NCBI GenBank assembly: GCA_033961575.1
Contig: CM066736.1
Coordinates: 10,697,501-10,761,500 of the forward strand
DNA length: 64,000 bases
From: Aselliscus stoliczkanus
Lineage: Eukaryota > Chordata > Mammalia > Chiroptera > Hipposideridae
Reading direction: 5' to 3'
In this document: positions 13,030 through 25,520 of the stretch, piece by piece
Layout of the letters: the number at the start of each line of letters is the position of its first letter
How positions within the stretch are numbered: the stretch's first letter is position 1
Notes under the pieces: generated by a model
What the model was told of the DNA's origin: nothing
The model's database searches: none
What the model saw: the letters and a program-made list of their open reading frames with translations, nothing else
Position numbers and translations under genes: made by a program

Positions 13030-13400
13030 AGTCCAAAAGTCCTTAATATGCCAATCAAGGCCCTTGGTAATCTAATTCCATCCTACCTTTTGACCTATTT
13101 CCTATTACTCCTAGCCCTGCCCACTTACTACAAAAATACCAGTTTTTCTGGTCACACACCTTTCTTTCTCCATGTCCTAATTCATGATATTCCTTTCTCC
13201 TGAAATAAATAAAATCTCTTCATTTCAGCATCTCATCATACCCTTCTTTCAAAAGCTCATGGTTTTGAAATACTACCTCTCCCACAAAGCCTTCCCATAA
13301 ACATCATTTTGTATATAACATTATACTTAGTTAAGATATAACATATCTTAATATGTTTTCTCTCCCTGTCTGCCTGAGTATCCTGTGACTGGGTCACACC
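13030..13400 (+). repeat. L2 LINE fragment
   Basis: Text such as 'cccttggtaatctaattcca', 'ctggtcacacacctttcttt' and 'aaatactacctctcccacaa agcc' follows the order of the L2 3' half. Diverged; limits approximate. Confidence 0.5.
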
Positions 13401-13619
13401 TGCTGAATCAAAACACTGGGTGAGCCATAAAGCCCAAAGCCAGGAGAGATTAGATAGCGGGATTGTAGTAAAACGCAGTCTTCCTACTCACCACCCCATG
13501 GACTTCAATTTCTATACCTGCACTTTCATTCCTGGTTAGGGGCTTTACTGCACAGCAAATTGTTTTTTCAGGAATAATTTCTATAAATTCAATAAGGCAA
13601 AAAGCCTTAGAATATCTCA

Positions 13620-13772
13620 TCTAATTGTCACAGAAATCCTTAGTTGGGCATGTGAAACTAAGCCCATTATACAGCTGAGAAAATTAAATCTCAAATGATT
13701 AACCCATCACAAGGTCACGCAAGCAAGAAAGAGGAAAAGCTGCTACCAGAATTCAAGCTTCTGATACCTGGT
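13620..13772 (-). repeat. MIR SINE (reverse orientation)
   Basis: 'acagctgagaaaattaaatc', 'cccatcacaaggtcacgcaa' and 'ccagaattcaagcttctgat' correspond to the reverse complement of the MIR core. Confidence 0.65.
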
Positions 13773-14244
13773 TTATTGCTTTTGTTTCGCTACCCGCTCC
13801 TGCCTCTGGTCAATCGGCAGCAAAACAGAAACAGAAAGCTTAGGTGGGGGCAGACAAAGACGCACTGAGCCTCTAAGCCTTCTCCATCAGGTCCTAAGGG
13901 TCCTCACTGACTGCATCTCTGGTTTTTGTTGTTCCTCTCAAACGCCACCTAGAAAACGTTCCCAGGTCCACAGCTTGCAATCCAGGTTTCTTACCCTAAC
14001 TCGTCTAGTCCACCTTTTCTACTGCTGTCCCAAGCAAGCTTCCGGACCCCAGCGGCTGTTGACCACAATGCCACATACAGCATGTTCATTAACACTCAAT
14101 GCTTCGTGCTTGGGCTATATCACTTTACTGCCCACACTGTCCAGATTTTTTGTCTTCTCCAGGCAAACTGCTTGAATGACCCCAGCCCGAGTTCAGCATT
14201 CTGCATTTTATTGCATGTGCTCCTATTTCTCTGCAGAAGTCAAT

Positions 14245-14480
14245 ATAATGCAGTGGTTAAGATCAAAGGCCCTCAATCCAGATACTCTTCTTCACCACTA
14301 ATGTGTCCTTCGGGATATGACTTAACTCCTCCGAGCCTCAGTTTCCCCATCTATAAACAGGAATTCATAGGACAGTCCCTACCTCACAGTAATGGCATCA
14401 TGATAAAATGAGGTACTACAAAAAATTGCTTTGAACAAAGCTTGACATAGATATTGCGCCAGTGTTAGCAGCTGTCATTG
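14245..14480 (+). repeat. MIR SINE
   Basis: Near full-length: 'aatgcagtggttaagatcaa', then 'tatgacttaactcctccgag', 'cctcagtttccccatctata' and a 3' part with 'ctacctcacag'. The preceding 13880-14240 is C/T-rich and may be a further L2 piece. Confidence 0.8.
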
Positions 14481-15584
14481 TCATTTCTTCCAGTGCCATG
14501 GTTAAGTTTTATCTCTGTAGAACTCTTAACTCTCCCACAATGCTGCGTACAATACTGTTTTGTTTATAAGTTTTATTTCAATGATATGCTTTTAAGTCTT
14601 TCCCCAAAAGGTCAATTTATCATGTTTTCTCTAACATATTTCTTTTATTTGATAATGCCAAACAGTATATGCTACAATTTCATTTCTATACTATAAAAAA
14701 TATAACTATGCTAATCATAGGGGATGTATAGAGGTGAGTACGTGCTTCATTAAATCTGGAACCTCTACTGATCCAACTGTTCCATTTAATCAAATGCCAT
14801 GCGAACTATTAAGAGTTCCTTCTGACTTTAACAGCCAATTTCCCAGAGAAAGAGCAAATGCCTGCTAAAAGACCTAATAATCCGCAGGGCCAGGGGAGTA
14901 CTGCCTTTTTTTCCTTTTCTTTTTTAAGTTAAAAAAGGCCTTTCCTCTCAACAGAAATCAATGAAAAGCCTCTTGAACACAGCAAGAAGATAAGGTTGAT
15001 TTTAGCTACAATGTAAGTCCCTGCAGAATTTCAGCGTGCCAACAATAGTGTCACTTTTCTCATTCATTGGATTTATCCCTGTTTTTTCCAGGACTACAAT
15101 AATCTGTGCAATGTAACCAACACCTCACTATCATTACATTTTACATAACCTAATTAGCAAATTATAAAATCACTGTCATATCACAGCTGCTATTAGTCCT
15201 ATAAAGAAATTCTAAACATGAATGAAGAAATTAATTATATTATGGCCAACAAGACCAATTTTGCATTGCTAAAACCATGTAGTTTGCGGATAGCTAAGTG
15301 TTCATGTAAAAAAAGGAAAGAGGAGGAAAAAAAAAATCTATACCCAGATTAAAGGGTATATTGCTTAAAGAACTTCGATTTTCAAACAAATTACAAAGAA
15401 TGAAAACAGTCATAGAAAACAGATATCAATTTGAATTGAAATTTTGTATAGCCAGCAAACTGTACAAGTGCCAAGAAACTACATATATGCCAAGAAAATA
15501 AGTCCTCATCTGGTAAAAAGAAAAATAATTTGTTTATACTAGTTTTTAATTAAGCAATTTATTTTGAGGTCATTATATATTCAC
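14481..15584. other. Intron 2 stretch without recognised elements
   Basis: AT-rich, unique-looking sequence; nothing recognised. Confidence 0.45.
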
Positions 15585-16482
15585 CTGCAGCTGTAAGAAA
15601 TAATACCAAAAGATCTCATAGACTCTTTATGCGGCATTCCCCAATGCTGAGCGCTTGCAAAACTACAGTACAATATCACAGCCGGGATACTGACATTGAT
15701 ACATCAAGATCAAGAACATTTCTCTCATCACAAAGATCCCTGTGTTCCCGGTTGATAGCCAAACTTGCGGCCCCACCCACCCTTACCTGGCAACTACTAA
15801 TATGTTCTCTGTATATATAATTAAGTCATTTTTAAGAATGCTATATAAATGGAATCATACAGTATATAACTTTTGGGATTTGCTTTTCTGACTCAGCATA
15901 GTTCTCTGGACATTCATCTAGGTTGTCGCATGTTTCAATAGTTTGTCACTCTTTATTAACCAGTGTTCCATTGTATGGAAATATAATTGACCTTTTATGC
16001 GTTGAACGACATCCGCGTAGTTTCCAGTTTGAGGCTTTTACAAATAAGGCCGCTATAAACACTGGTGTACAGGTTTTGTGTGAACACACATTTTCAATTA
16101 TCTGGGATAAATGCTCAGTGTGTAGCTGGTGGGATGTATGGTAGCTGCACGTTTATTAGACTTTTAAGAAACTGCCAAACTGCTTTCTATGGTGGCTGGT
16201 GCCATTTTATAATCCCACCATCAATTCATAAGCAATCCAGTTTCTCCACCTCCTTTCCAGCATTTGGTGTTGTCACTATTTTTTATTGCAACCATTCTGA
16301 TAGGTACGTAGTGATAACTGATTATAGTTTTATTTTGCATTTCCCTAAGGGCTAACGATGTTGAACATCTTTTGAAAAGTACATTTGTCTTATCTATTTG
16401 TCTCTTCAGATCTTTTGGTCATTTTGTAACTGGACTATTTGGGTTTTTACTACTGAGCTTTGAGAACTCTTTACATGTTTTA

Positions 16483-16563
16483 TTGGGTTGTCAGAAAAAT
16501 CATGACGAATCTTTTCTCTGTTTTTCATTGCAAAAATGCGTCATGACTTTTCCGCCAACCCAA
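16483..16563. mobile_element. Mariner-type MITE (81 bp) nested in L1
   Basis: Terminal inverted repeats: the left end ttgggttgtcagaaaaatca continues tgacgaat, and the right end, reverse-complemented, reads ttgggttggcggaaaagtca then tgacgcat (24 of 28 matches). TA target duplications lie at 16481-16482 and 16564-16565. It interrupts the L1 exactly between 'gaactctttacatgttt' and 'gatactggggctttgttaga', which are contiguous in L1. Similar to MADE1-like elements, with no coding capacity. Confidence 0.9.
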
Positions 16564-16967
16564 TAGATACTGGGGCTTTGTTAGATATTAGGTTTGCAGA
16601 TACTTTCTCCTACTCTAGCTTTTCTTTTCATCCTGTCAAAGGAAGTTTTTGCAGAGCACGAGTTTTTAATTTTGATTATCAATTTATCAATTTTTCTTTT
16701 TACAAACTGAGCTTTAGGTATCAGGTCTAAAAAGTCTTAACCCAGTTCTAGATTATGAAGATGTTTGGGGGTGAGAGCGTGGCAAAGGTTTTGGAATTTT
16801 ACACTCAAATCCTATGATTTGCTTTGAGTTGATTTTTGTATAAGGTATGAGGCTCGGGTCAAGGCACACTGGGTTTGCCTGTGGGCGGTTAGATCGCTCC
16901 ACTACCGATGGTTAGAAGGTGTTAGGGACTTGCAGCAGATGAGATCTGTACACGCTATGTTAGCTTT

Positions 16968-17003
16968 ACACGTGTGTGTGCGTGTGTGTGTGTGTGTGTG
17001 TGT
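16968..17003. repeat. (TG)n microsatellite
   Basis: 'acacgtgtgtgtgcgtgtgt' followed by more TG units, directly abutting the 3' end of the reverse-oriented SINE at 17004, where an A/T tail would be expected. Confidence 0.9.
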
Positions 17004-17093
17004 ACAGTATCACTGGCCCTCATAGGTGGGACCTGAAACGAGGCCGCTGGCTTCCCAAGCTAGCACTGAACCACCGCACCACTCAGACAGCCC
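17004..17093 (-). mobile_element. Short tRNA-derived SINE (lineage B), diverged
   Basis: Reads 'cagtatcactggccctcata' then '..gaggccgctggcttcccaag' and ends 'cagacagccc' on the plus strand, the reverse complement of the short SINE. The usual poly-T is missing and replaced by a TG microsatellite. Sits inside the L1. Confidence 0.88.
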
Positions 17094-17580
17094 TACTTAT
17101 ATATTTTTCAGAGCAATTATAAATAATATTATATTTTCAATTTTGTTGTCCACCTGTCCATCGCTAATCATAGAAATACCAATGATTTTTATATATTCCT
17201 CTTGTATCTTGTGACCTTGCTAAGCTCACTTATTAGTTCTAGATCATTTTTTTGTAGATTCCTAGCCATTTTCTATAAAAACAATCATATTACCTACAAA
17301 TAGGGACAGTTTTCTTTCTTTCTTTCTGATCTTCATGCTTTTATTTATTTCTCTTGCCCTGCTGCACTGGCTAGAACTTCAACATTCTATTAAGAATGGT
17401 GAAAGCAGACATCCTTGCCTTGTTCCTGATCTTAGCGGGGAAGTATTCAGACTTTCACTATCGAGTATGTTAGCTGTCGGTTTTTGTAGATGTTCTTTAT
17501 CAAGTTGAGGAAACTCCCCCATTACTATCTTTATGAGAATTTTTATCATGAATGGATGTTAATTTTTAGACTTGCGTTTG

Positions 17581-20359
17581 TCACAATTTGCAAAGAGAAT
17601 TCATAAGAAGTTTTGTTTTGTATAAGTTTTTTTCTATTTTGTTTTTAAGTATAATATAAAGCTTTTGAGTACAGAAAAATTGCTCACTATTTAAATTCTG
17701 AATTCCTCTCTATTATACAACATATGACATATCAGCAGCTTCAAGTCCTATTTTTTTTCAGGGAGCGATCCAAAACAAGATCATGTGGGCAACATGTCAA
17801 ACAATCTCATATTTCTGTTAAATCAATTCATCAAAACTAAGTACTCCTTTGCATCCCACAATTTCACAGTTCACTGTTATAATTTGAGGGTAAATTGTGG
17901 TATAGAACTGCAATGTGAAAACAACACAACTTGACCTTGTCAATGAAAATGAGAGACCTTCCTATCCTGGGATGTTTCTGCTGCTACCATGAAAATCACA
18001 GCTTAGCTCAGTCAAGAAACAGTCATTTCCTGTCAAATACCTCACACAAAATTCTGTCCTCTAATCACTAATGATCTAGTGTTTAAAAACTGTAGAAGTA
18101 CTCCCAAAAATGCACCGCTGAAACACCAATCAAACTCTGGATTTAAACATACATTGGGTTTTAACTCTCAAATTTAAAACTGAGAATTTTAAGGACATAG
18201 AAATCTAGGTTTGATTTAAATGTACTAGAGCATCAAGATTTAAAAGTTCAATTACTTCAAATTACCAAAGGGCTATTATTCAAGGGAAGATAAAGGAGGG
18301 AATATACTCCAAATATTAATTATTCTTATCCTACCTAAAATGTTATTCATTTTCTTAGTTAATAAGGGCAATGAATAGAAAAAGTAGTTAAATCAGGTAT
18401 GCTAAAATAGTAAATATTCAAATGGTAGAAAAGCAGATAAAATGATTAAGGTAATTTTTTTTTAAAGATTTAACACTCACTAAAACAATTAAGAAAACAG
18501 AAAGCAATAAGAAACATACAGAGGGGCTCTGAGGAGGTGTGGTTATGCCTTTACAGGACCAGCTCCCCCTCCTCCTTTCAGTGACCAGATCCTGCCCCAA
18601 CCCAAATTTACTATGTATTATGTAACCAGGCACGCTTGTCTCCCAAATAACAGAGAATAAAATACTTTTTAAGTCAAGTGTAGTGACATTTGAAAACTGC
18701 TAATAGTGCTGGGAGAAAATTTAACTCTCTAATATTTGTATTTGCTATGTTTGCTTTAAAGATAAATGAAATAAATAGGATTTCTACCTGCTCAATCAAA
18801 AAGAGAGTAAGGAACGGAAGAATAAGAAACAAATACAAATGCAGAAAAAAAAAATGACAAGAATAACAGAAATTAAAATTAGAAGTCAATCTAACTTAAA
18901 CACATTTAAAAAGAAAGTAAGATCTTAGTTAACAGAACAGACCACTACTAAAAAGGTTTTATTGTCGATGACTTCACAGGACTTATTCTAGGAACACAGT
19001 TACATTAGATACATGTACTGGGGGTCTGAACACAACAAAGTGTTAACACGAACCTTCTTGGGAAGCTGGGACAGTTCAGGACTCGGCAATTTCCAGGACA
19101 GTGTCAAGAACAGTGAAGGGAATAAGAAAAACTGACTCTTATTTCTATACTTCAACACTGAATTAAACAGATCATTTTAAAACTGACTTTTTAAAAAAAT
19201 AATCAGAAGTACTTTTCAATGTAAAAGTATTATATTGTCAGTGCTTTGCCTTAGAATCGAATAACTTAAACTTTAAACTTAAATAAACACTAAAATCAAC
19301 CGAAAGTAGATTTATTGTTTTAGAAATAATTTGAAATGTGAGTCATCTAATAATTTTTCAATATTTCTAATGTATATTTAAATACATTATCAAATCTAGT
19401 CCAGAAAAAGATTTAGTTTAGCATTAAGTAGAAATCTCATGAACCAGCTACTCACCATTGCCAATAGCCCCCTAAATATATCCCTAAGAATTCCTAATTC
19501 CACATGATTAGTGTCCCCAAAACTAAAGGAAAAGGCACAAAGAAATGGAAACCACATGTCTATACCTCAGGAGAAGGAAATTATCACAGGAATAGTGAGA
19601 GTGACAACCAGGAACAGGCTGGAGTCCAAAGGAGAAATGCAATTCACAAGGAAACAGATTACTTGACAAGTGTCTCATTTAAAAACAAAACAAAAACCAG
19701 AAGAAAACCACCGTTAACAGTGAACTCAAATGAGAAGCTATTCAAAACTTAAAGATGATTACTTAAGGTAATTAGCAATTTGCAAATAACCATGACCACA
19801 GTTAAATTTCACTATTAAAAGTTCCAATTAACTTTCTAGCCTTCAGACAACTTCTAAAACTTCAAATAACCAGAACCTAAATAAGAATACTAAAGCAGAA
19901 TCTTTTCTATATTCCATTTGTTTAGAGAGAGAGACATAAATGACAAAAGAAGGGTGGATGAAGGAAAACAGGAAACGGGAGAGGTGAGAAGAAAACCCAG
20001 CCTGTCCTGCCCCCAAAGCCCTCTTTCTTTTTAAGTATAGGGCAATTCCTAATCATTAGACCAATAGTGAAAATCATTCAGGACAACTTCATCTGTAAGT
20101 CGCAGTCCATCTGATCAAAGGCACTTTCACAACATTGAAAGTACTTCAATAATATAAAGCCCACACAGTAAAATAAATTTTGGCAGAACGGCATAAGGAT
20201 GAAAAATGACATGTCTTGCAGAATATAAAGATTCAGAGGATTGTTTTTTCTTTTTTTTTTTTCTTTAATCAAAGGACTGTTAAATATAAAGTATAACTGG
20301 GCATATAATAAGCTAAAAAGCATTCTATTTTTTAAATTAATTTACTCATAATTAAAAAT
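17581..20359. other. Intron 2 stretch without recognised elements
   Basis: AT-rich unique-looking DNA of about 2.8 kb. No gene, tandem repeat or transposon recognised. Confidence 0.45.
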
Positions 20360-21700
20360 ATAAACCTTAGGACTTCTGGTCAAGACGACATCATAAATTG
20401 CTTTGAAAACCCACCCTGCTCCAAATGCATAGCAATGATAGATAAAATACAGAAAGAAATTTAAAAGGCATGCCTACACATAAAAAACAAAAAGGAAGAC
20501 AGACATCTCCATGAAACAGAAACATACAGCGGTAAGAGGGGCTGAAGCTGTGAGCCTCCTGGGCTCTGGTTTTAGAAGAATACCAATGGGGACGTACATT
20601 TCAGATCCTGTAAAGAAGAGGAATAAAAACTGCCCACCCAAGATGAGAGATGAGAGGGGAATGGGGCTGAAGAAGGGTGGCTGCTCACAGCTGCCTGGGG
20701 TAAGCAAGCTGCGCATGGAAGCGTGGCTTCCGCCCTGAGTGCCTACGAAAGTGAGAATGTACAACTCGGCAACTTTGGCCTGAGCCACACCACCCAGTTG
20801 CTTGGCTGATGGAACAAAAATACATGCAGCATCACAGGGGGGCAGGTGCCCCAAGATGCCAGTCTAAGACCTGGTTTGAGATGGGGGCGCCCCAGAAAGA
20901 GAGCCCGCTAAGAACACCTGCAAAAAAAAAAAATGGGGGTGGGGAGATTTTGAAGTCAAGTTGTACCACGACACAAAAGAAAACAAAAAAGATAGTCTAC
21001 AAATAAGCAACTGAAATATGAAATCCTTCCAAATAAAACAGAATCAGAAAAGTCTGAAAATTCTGAAAATACTATGTTTAATAACTCCTGAAAGATAAAC
21101 ATAAGAAAATTTATAAAACTTCTTTTATAAAAGGAAAATCATAAAACAAGTGAAACAAGATTAGGGAGAAACTCAATTAGAAAGCTTGAAAATACATTTC
21201 TGAAATTTAAAGTAAGTAATGAAATTAAAAACTCACTAGAAGAGATAAAATTTAAACTGGAAAAGCTGAAAAGAAGAAGATAGTGAAGAATTTAACCAGG
21301 ACATCGCAGAGACAAAGATTTTTTTAAAATCCATACTGTGAAAGACAGATAACAAGGTTCCAAGATATATTTCCCAGCAGCTTCAGGACAAGCAGAGGCA
21401 TTGACAAGAGATTAAACTTATGTTGGAAAAGAGAAAAATTACATTAAATCACACATTATCCAGATAGATGAAAAGCATAAGAAATTCTACAAAAGGAACA
21501 TTCTAAATCTAAATGAATCTAACTTTCAAGTGGCAAGAAGAAAAACTCACTGATCTAACCTAATTTTTAAATTATACTTTGAAAGGTTTTAATGGTGGCC
21601 TTATCTTAGGGCGAAAACTTGTATCACCTACATGCTACTCAAGAACTCCACAGAGATCTTCTGGGTGTTTCCACAGAGCAAAACTGAAATGGAGGGCCAG
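20360..21700 (+). mobile_element. L1/HAL1-like LINE fragment (5' part)
   Basis: The stretch from 'ttctggtcaagacgacatca' through A-rich text such as 'gaaacaagattagggagaaa' and 'aaatccatactgtgaaagac' resembles the 5'UTR and ORF1 region of old L1 or HAL1 elements in plus orientation. Reading frames are short. Boundaries and exact family are uncertain. Confidence 0.5.
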
Positions 21701-24700
21701 TAAATAAGGTACAATTAATAAAAGAAAGGCTGACCGGCCCAGTCTTCAGCTGCAACTCGACAGTCCCTGAAATTCGGTTTCTATACCCAGAGAAATGAGG
21801 CAGGAGAAGAGAGTGCTTTTCTTTTCAAAGCTGTGGTAATAAAACTTGTGATTGGGGTAGAGGAGTAATGGAATAGTAGATTATGGAACTAAGTAACAGG
21901 ATTTTCAGCAAAGAATAAAATTTCTCGTTAATGAAAGTCACATATATAAACAAAAAGTAAAATTGGTGCTATCAATTAGCTACTCAATCAAAAATATCTA
22001 TTAACTTTTCCCTCTTAATTTAAAATAAGTAGAAAAAGAATACTGCTGACAATGGCGGATGCATTTACACCGTGAGGTTTTCACTCTCTGATGGCTCAGC
22101 TGTCCACATGGCGGAAGAATCTGATGGTTTCGTCTGAGCAAGTGAAGACACATAGCTGGTTAAAGTTTTATGTGTTTTAGCAGAACTACTGGATTAATAA
22201 AAGTGCATTAATTTTAGTATTATGCAGACAGGGCTTCAAACGATCATCTACATTAATCATTAATTCTGATGGGACTACATATCATTGGGAATCTTTCAAA
22301 GATACAGAGTCGTTTGAAAAGTAACGATACAAGTCTGAAACACAAACTATAGATAGAATATTAGTTCAGTGTCCCCATCAAGGATAAGTATATTCTTTAC
22401 TGGTGATAAATAGTAGATTCACTTTACGTTAGTCTAAATCTCTACCCAGGTGATCCATAAAAGGCCACTGAGTTCCAGTGGGTGAAACCCGGCAGCAGAC
22501 GCGCAGCCTGACTCTAAACTGGAGCTGTGTACCTAGGGGAGGCTGCCTTGTTAACCAGCACAGTTCAGGCAGCCTCTATCTGACAGGACAAGAAACACAC
22601 CAAGGCTTTTGCAGTTATCTGCACATGTCAGTAGGCTTTGGCTCGCTGCCACAGGGAACTCTTTATCTCTGTTCTCTGCTTTATCTCTTTGTCCATTCTT
22701 CAGTCATTTAGCACAACCACTACTCTATTTTCATCAGTGAGATGTTCTTCTCAGACAAAAATGGGAGTTCCAACTGCTTCAAAAGCAGTTCCTCACCAGC
22801 TGCTAGCTAAAAACATGAAAATTAGAAAGCAACACTTTATGATTTTTTAATCAAAGGAGCATAACATTTTACATTGGCATTTACCACCTAGCAATCCATC
22901 CTCTTTTACAGAGAGCCAAAGGGGGCGAAAAAGTTACCATGTTCACATAAAAGCAAACACTTAGATAAGAAATTTTTACATAAGAGGACACTTACTTAGA
23001 AAATGCCCATGAAATCACAAACTCATTAACAATAAGAAATATCATCAAGAGTGTTTGTTTCAGTATGGCAGATACTAAAACATGAGGTTTTAGTCATTCC
23101 TTTTCTTCCACACATCAAAAATCCAATAATTTTTTACTGAATGTAAAAAATAAATATTTTTTTGTTTTACTTTTAAAAAGTACTAACAGACTAAATTGTG
23201 CTAAAAAAATTTTTTTAAGTATTACATCTTTCCTCGTACCTAGGTGTGAACTGTACGTACAATCTTACATCATTACCTGGCTTCCTCCCCGACTGATATG
23301 CTGACATAAAATTCTATGTTCAAGTAACCCAAGAACAGTCAATGCATCCTGTGTGTCATATGCTCCAAAAAAGGGAAACATGCCTTTCTTATGCTGTGTG
23401 CGGGGAGCAGCTTTTCCTTCCTCCCCTCATAGTGGTTCCTTCTCTTCTTTCATCAATGACCAAAGAAAACAAATTGCTTTCTCTCCACAGAGACGGCTGG
23501 CCTGCGCTTTACACTGAGGCTTGTCTGAAACTTGCTCCTGAGGCTGAGGGAGCAGAGTGTTTCATTCGGAAACTTCCTGAACAGTATTTGGTGTTATTGT
23601 TGCCAGAACTTACAGCGTTACAGTTGCCTCTTGCATAGGGTCTATCATCCTCCTCTAGACTGAGCTCTTTAAAGGTAGGGACTCAAGAAATGCCTCTTCC
23701 AGTCACAGCTCCTAGCTCTCCACATAATAAGCATGCAAAAACTGATGAATAATAAAAATTGAATACATAAACACACTTTAAGAAAACCAGTACAATCAAT
23801 TCCAGCTCTAGCTTTGGATAAAGACACAGATGCTAAGGAATATAAGACTTTAAGAGTACAATTACACAGAGTTAATGTCTCTTACTGCCTCTCTTTAAAT
23901 CCTAATTCCCACCTCTCTGCCCCTAGAAACCACCAGTATTTATACATCTACAGCTTGACACCCTGATTAAGGACTATATAGGTTACTATCTGTTCCATTC
24001 AAAAGAAAAAGTTACCATTTCTTATTTGTTGTTCTCTCTCTGCTACAAGCATCTGGTACTGTCCACCTCTGCTTCCCTTCCCTCTGCAGCGGCATTCGTC
24101 TCTCTCACCTCTACCATCTTCTCTTTCCATAACAGCTTTTACATGAGAGGACTGACCCATTTTATACAATACTGGTCAACCAGAGAAAGAGGTTCTATTT
24201 TATGCTGTGAAGCAAGCTTTGATTTTAGTAGACTTTGTAAACACAATCTCAGCCATTTCTGCCTAAGAATATCAAGAAGAGAGTTTACACAAAAGTGATA
24301 CAGGCTTCGTGCATACTTTATTATGTCAAAAGTTTCTTACAGCAATATTCTTATCTGCAGGAAACACCAAGTCCTTATTTAGGAGTACTAAACTGTGTCA
24401 CCCTTGAGACTTACAGAAACTTATCATCTGACTTTTAAACGTTCTCTTTCTATTAGAAAAGCCTTTCATCAAATGCCTAAATTTCTATTTTCAGTAAGCG
24501 TGTGAAAGCATTAGCACTGATGGCCCTAAAGCACTCAGAGGAAAATAATTCCCCTTTGGTTAGACAGTCATCAAATTTTAAGACTGGGATTCCATACTTA
24601 TTGAACAGTATTTTCTTTTTACTCAAACCTGTACCAGGAGAAACAGTATTTTGGTCCAGTATCAAATCCTACTCTCCCCGACTTCCCCCCAAATAAAGAA

Positions 24701-25329
24701 ATATATCTACCCTAACATCATACTTTCAACCTTTAAAAAGCTAATCAAATAAAACGAATCCTTTTTATATAGTAAAGGACATCGATTAGAAGGACAAATT
24801 ATTTTCTCAGGAAGACAATTTCAAATTCACGATTATGTAAGCATTTCCTATCCTAGATTGTGTTTTCTAGGTAATATAATTTATATCAGCAGAGAGCCAA
24901 GTACTTCATTATGGGTGCAATAAAGGAGGAAAAAACAAACATATTCTAAGTAGCCTATTTAAAAAATCATAAGTATTAAATTTACTTCTAATGTAAGATT
25001 TGTTTGACACAGTAACACCAGTCCTCTGCCTTTTAAAAGTGTCTCATTTCCTTTAGACCAGGAAAAAGCAATAATGGCCATGACAGTCATTCAACACTTC
25101 CAAAGCACTTTTGTACTTTTTACAATGTTAAGAATTTAATATGCTTTATCCACCTTTCTCATCACATACTGCAAAAATGATGCTAAACCAAAACATCAAT
25201 TATAGTCACAATAAATAACACACTTAGTAGTAAAACCCCATTTGTTGTTCAAACTAATTTAAAACATCAAGAGAAAGAGGTGAAGAAAAATCATCTTTAC
25301 CTATCAGGTCTAAACTGTAAAATTCTCGG
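21701..25329. other. Intron 2 stretch, mostly unique; L2-like end near 23655-23748
   Basis: 'agactgagctctttaaaggtagggac...' at 23655-23748 looks like an L2 3' end on the plus strand. Otherwise nothing is recognised. The 98-codon frame at 23342-23638 has no recognisable domain. Confidence 0.4.
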
Positions 25330-25520
25330 GAATTCATTCAATGAACAATTGTTCAGCTACTGAATTAGTTTGCAGGCACCATGTTTACAGTGCTAAGAGT
25401 ATGGATGGACCCCGCCCTCAAGAAGCCTCACAGCTCGCAGCCCAGGGGAAAGGAAGGAGCATTCACTGTAAGCCAACAGTGCCAGGCGCAGGGAACCTGT
25501 GACAGCACAGCTGAGCGCTA
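25330..25520 (+). repeat. Old interspersed repeat of unnamed family
   Basis: 'attcattcaatgaacaattg', '..gcaggcaccatgtttacagtgctaag' and 'gaccccgccctcaagaagcc' match a common mammalian repeat containing 'attcattcaacaaat...gtgccaggcac...ccctgccctcaaggag'. I cannot name the family with confidence. Confidence 0.45.

Larger units (their letters stand above)
15585..17580 (-). mobile_element. Old LINE-1 (L1M-type) fragment, ORF2 to 3' region, interrupted
   Basis: On the plus strand the sequence reads as the antisense of L1: 'tggaatcatacagtatataa', 'ctgactcagcatagttctct', 'tttccctaagggctaacgat gttgaacatctttt', and further right 'gtgaccttgctaagctcact tattagttctag' and 'agcagacatccttgccttgt tcctgatctta'. 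The L1 sense strand is therefore the minus strand, the same as MED13L. It carries two later insertions, a mariner MITE (16483-16563) and a SINE (17004-17093). All reading frames are broken. Confidence 0.85.

Noticed and set aside
15585..17580. Endogenous retrovirus or other LTR element
   Set aside because: The text matches antisense L1, and no LTR pair, primer-binding site or retroviral protein was seen here or elsewhere in the window.
23342..23638. 98-codon plus-strand frame as a possible gene
   Set aside because: No recognisable domain, no splice or promoter context, and composition like nearby non-coding DNA.
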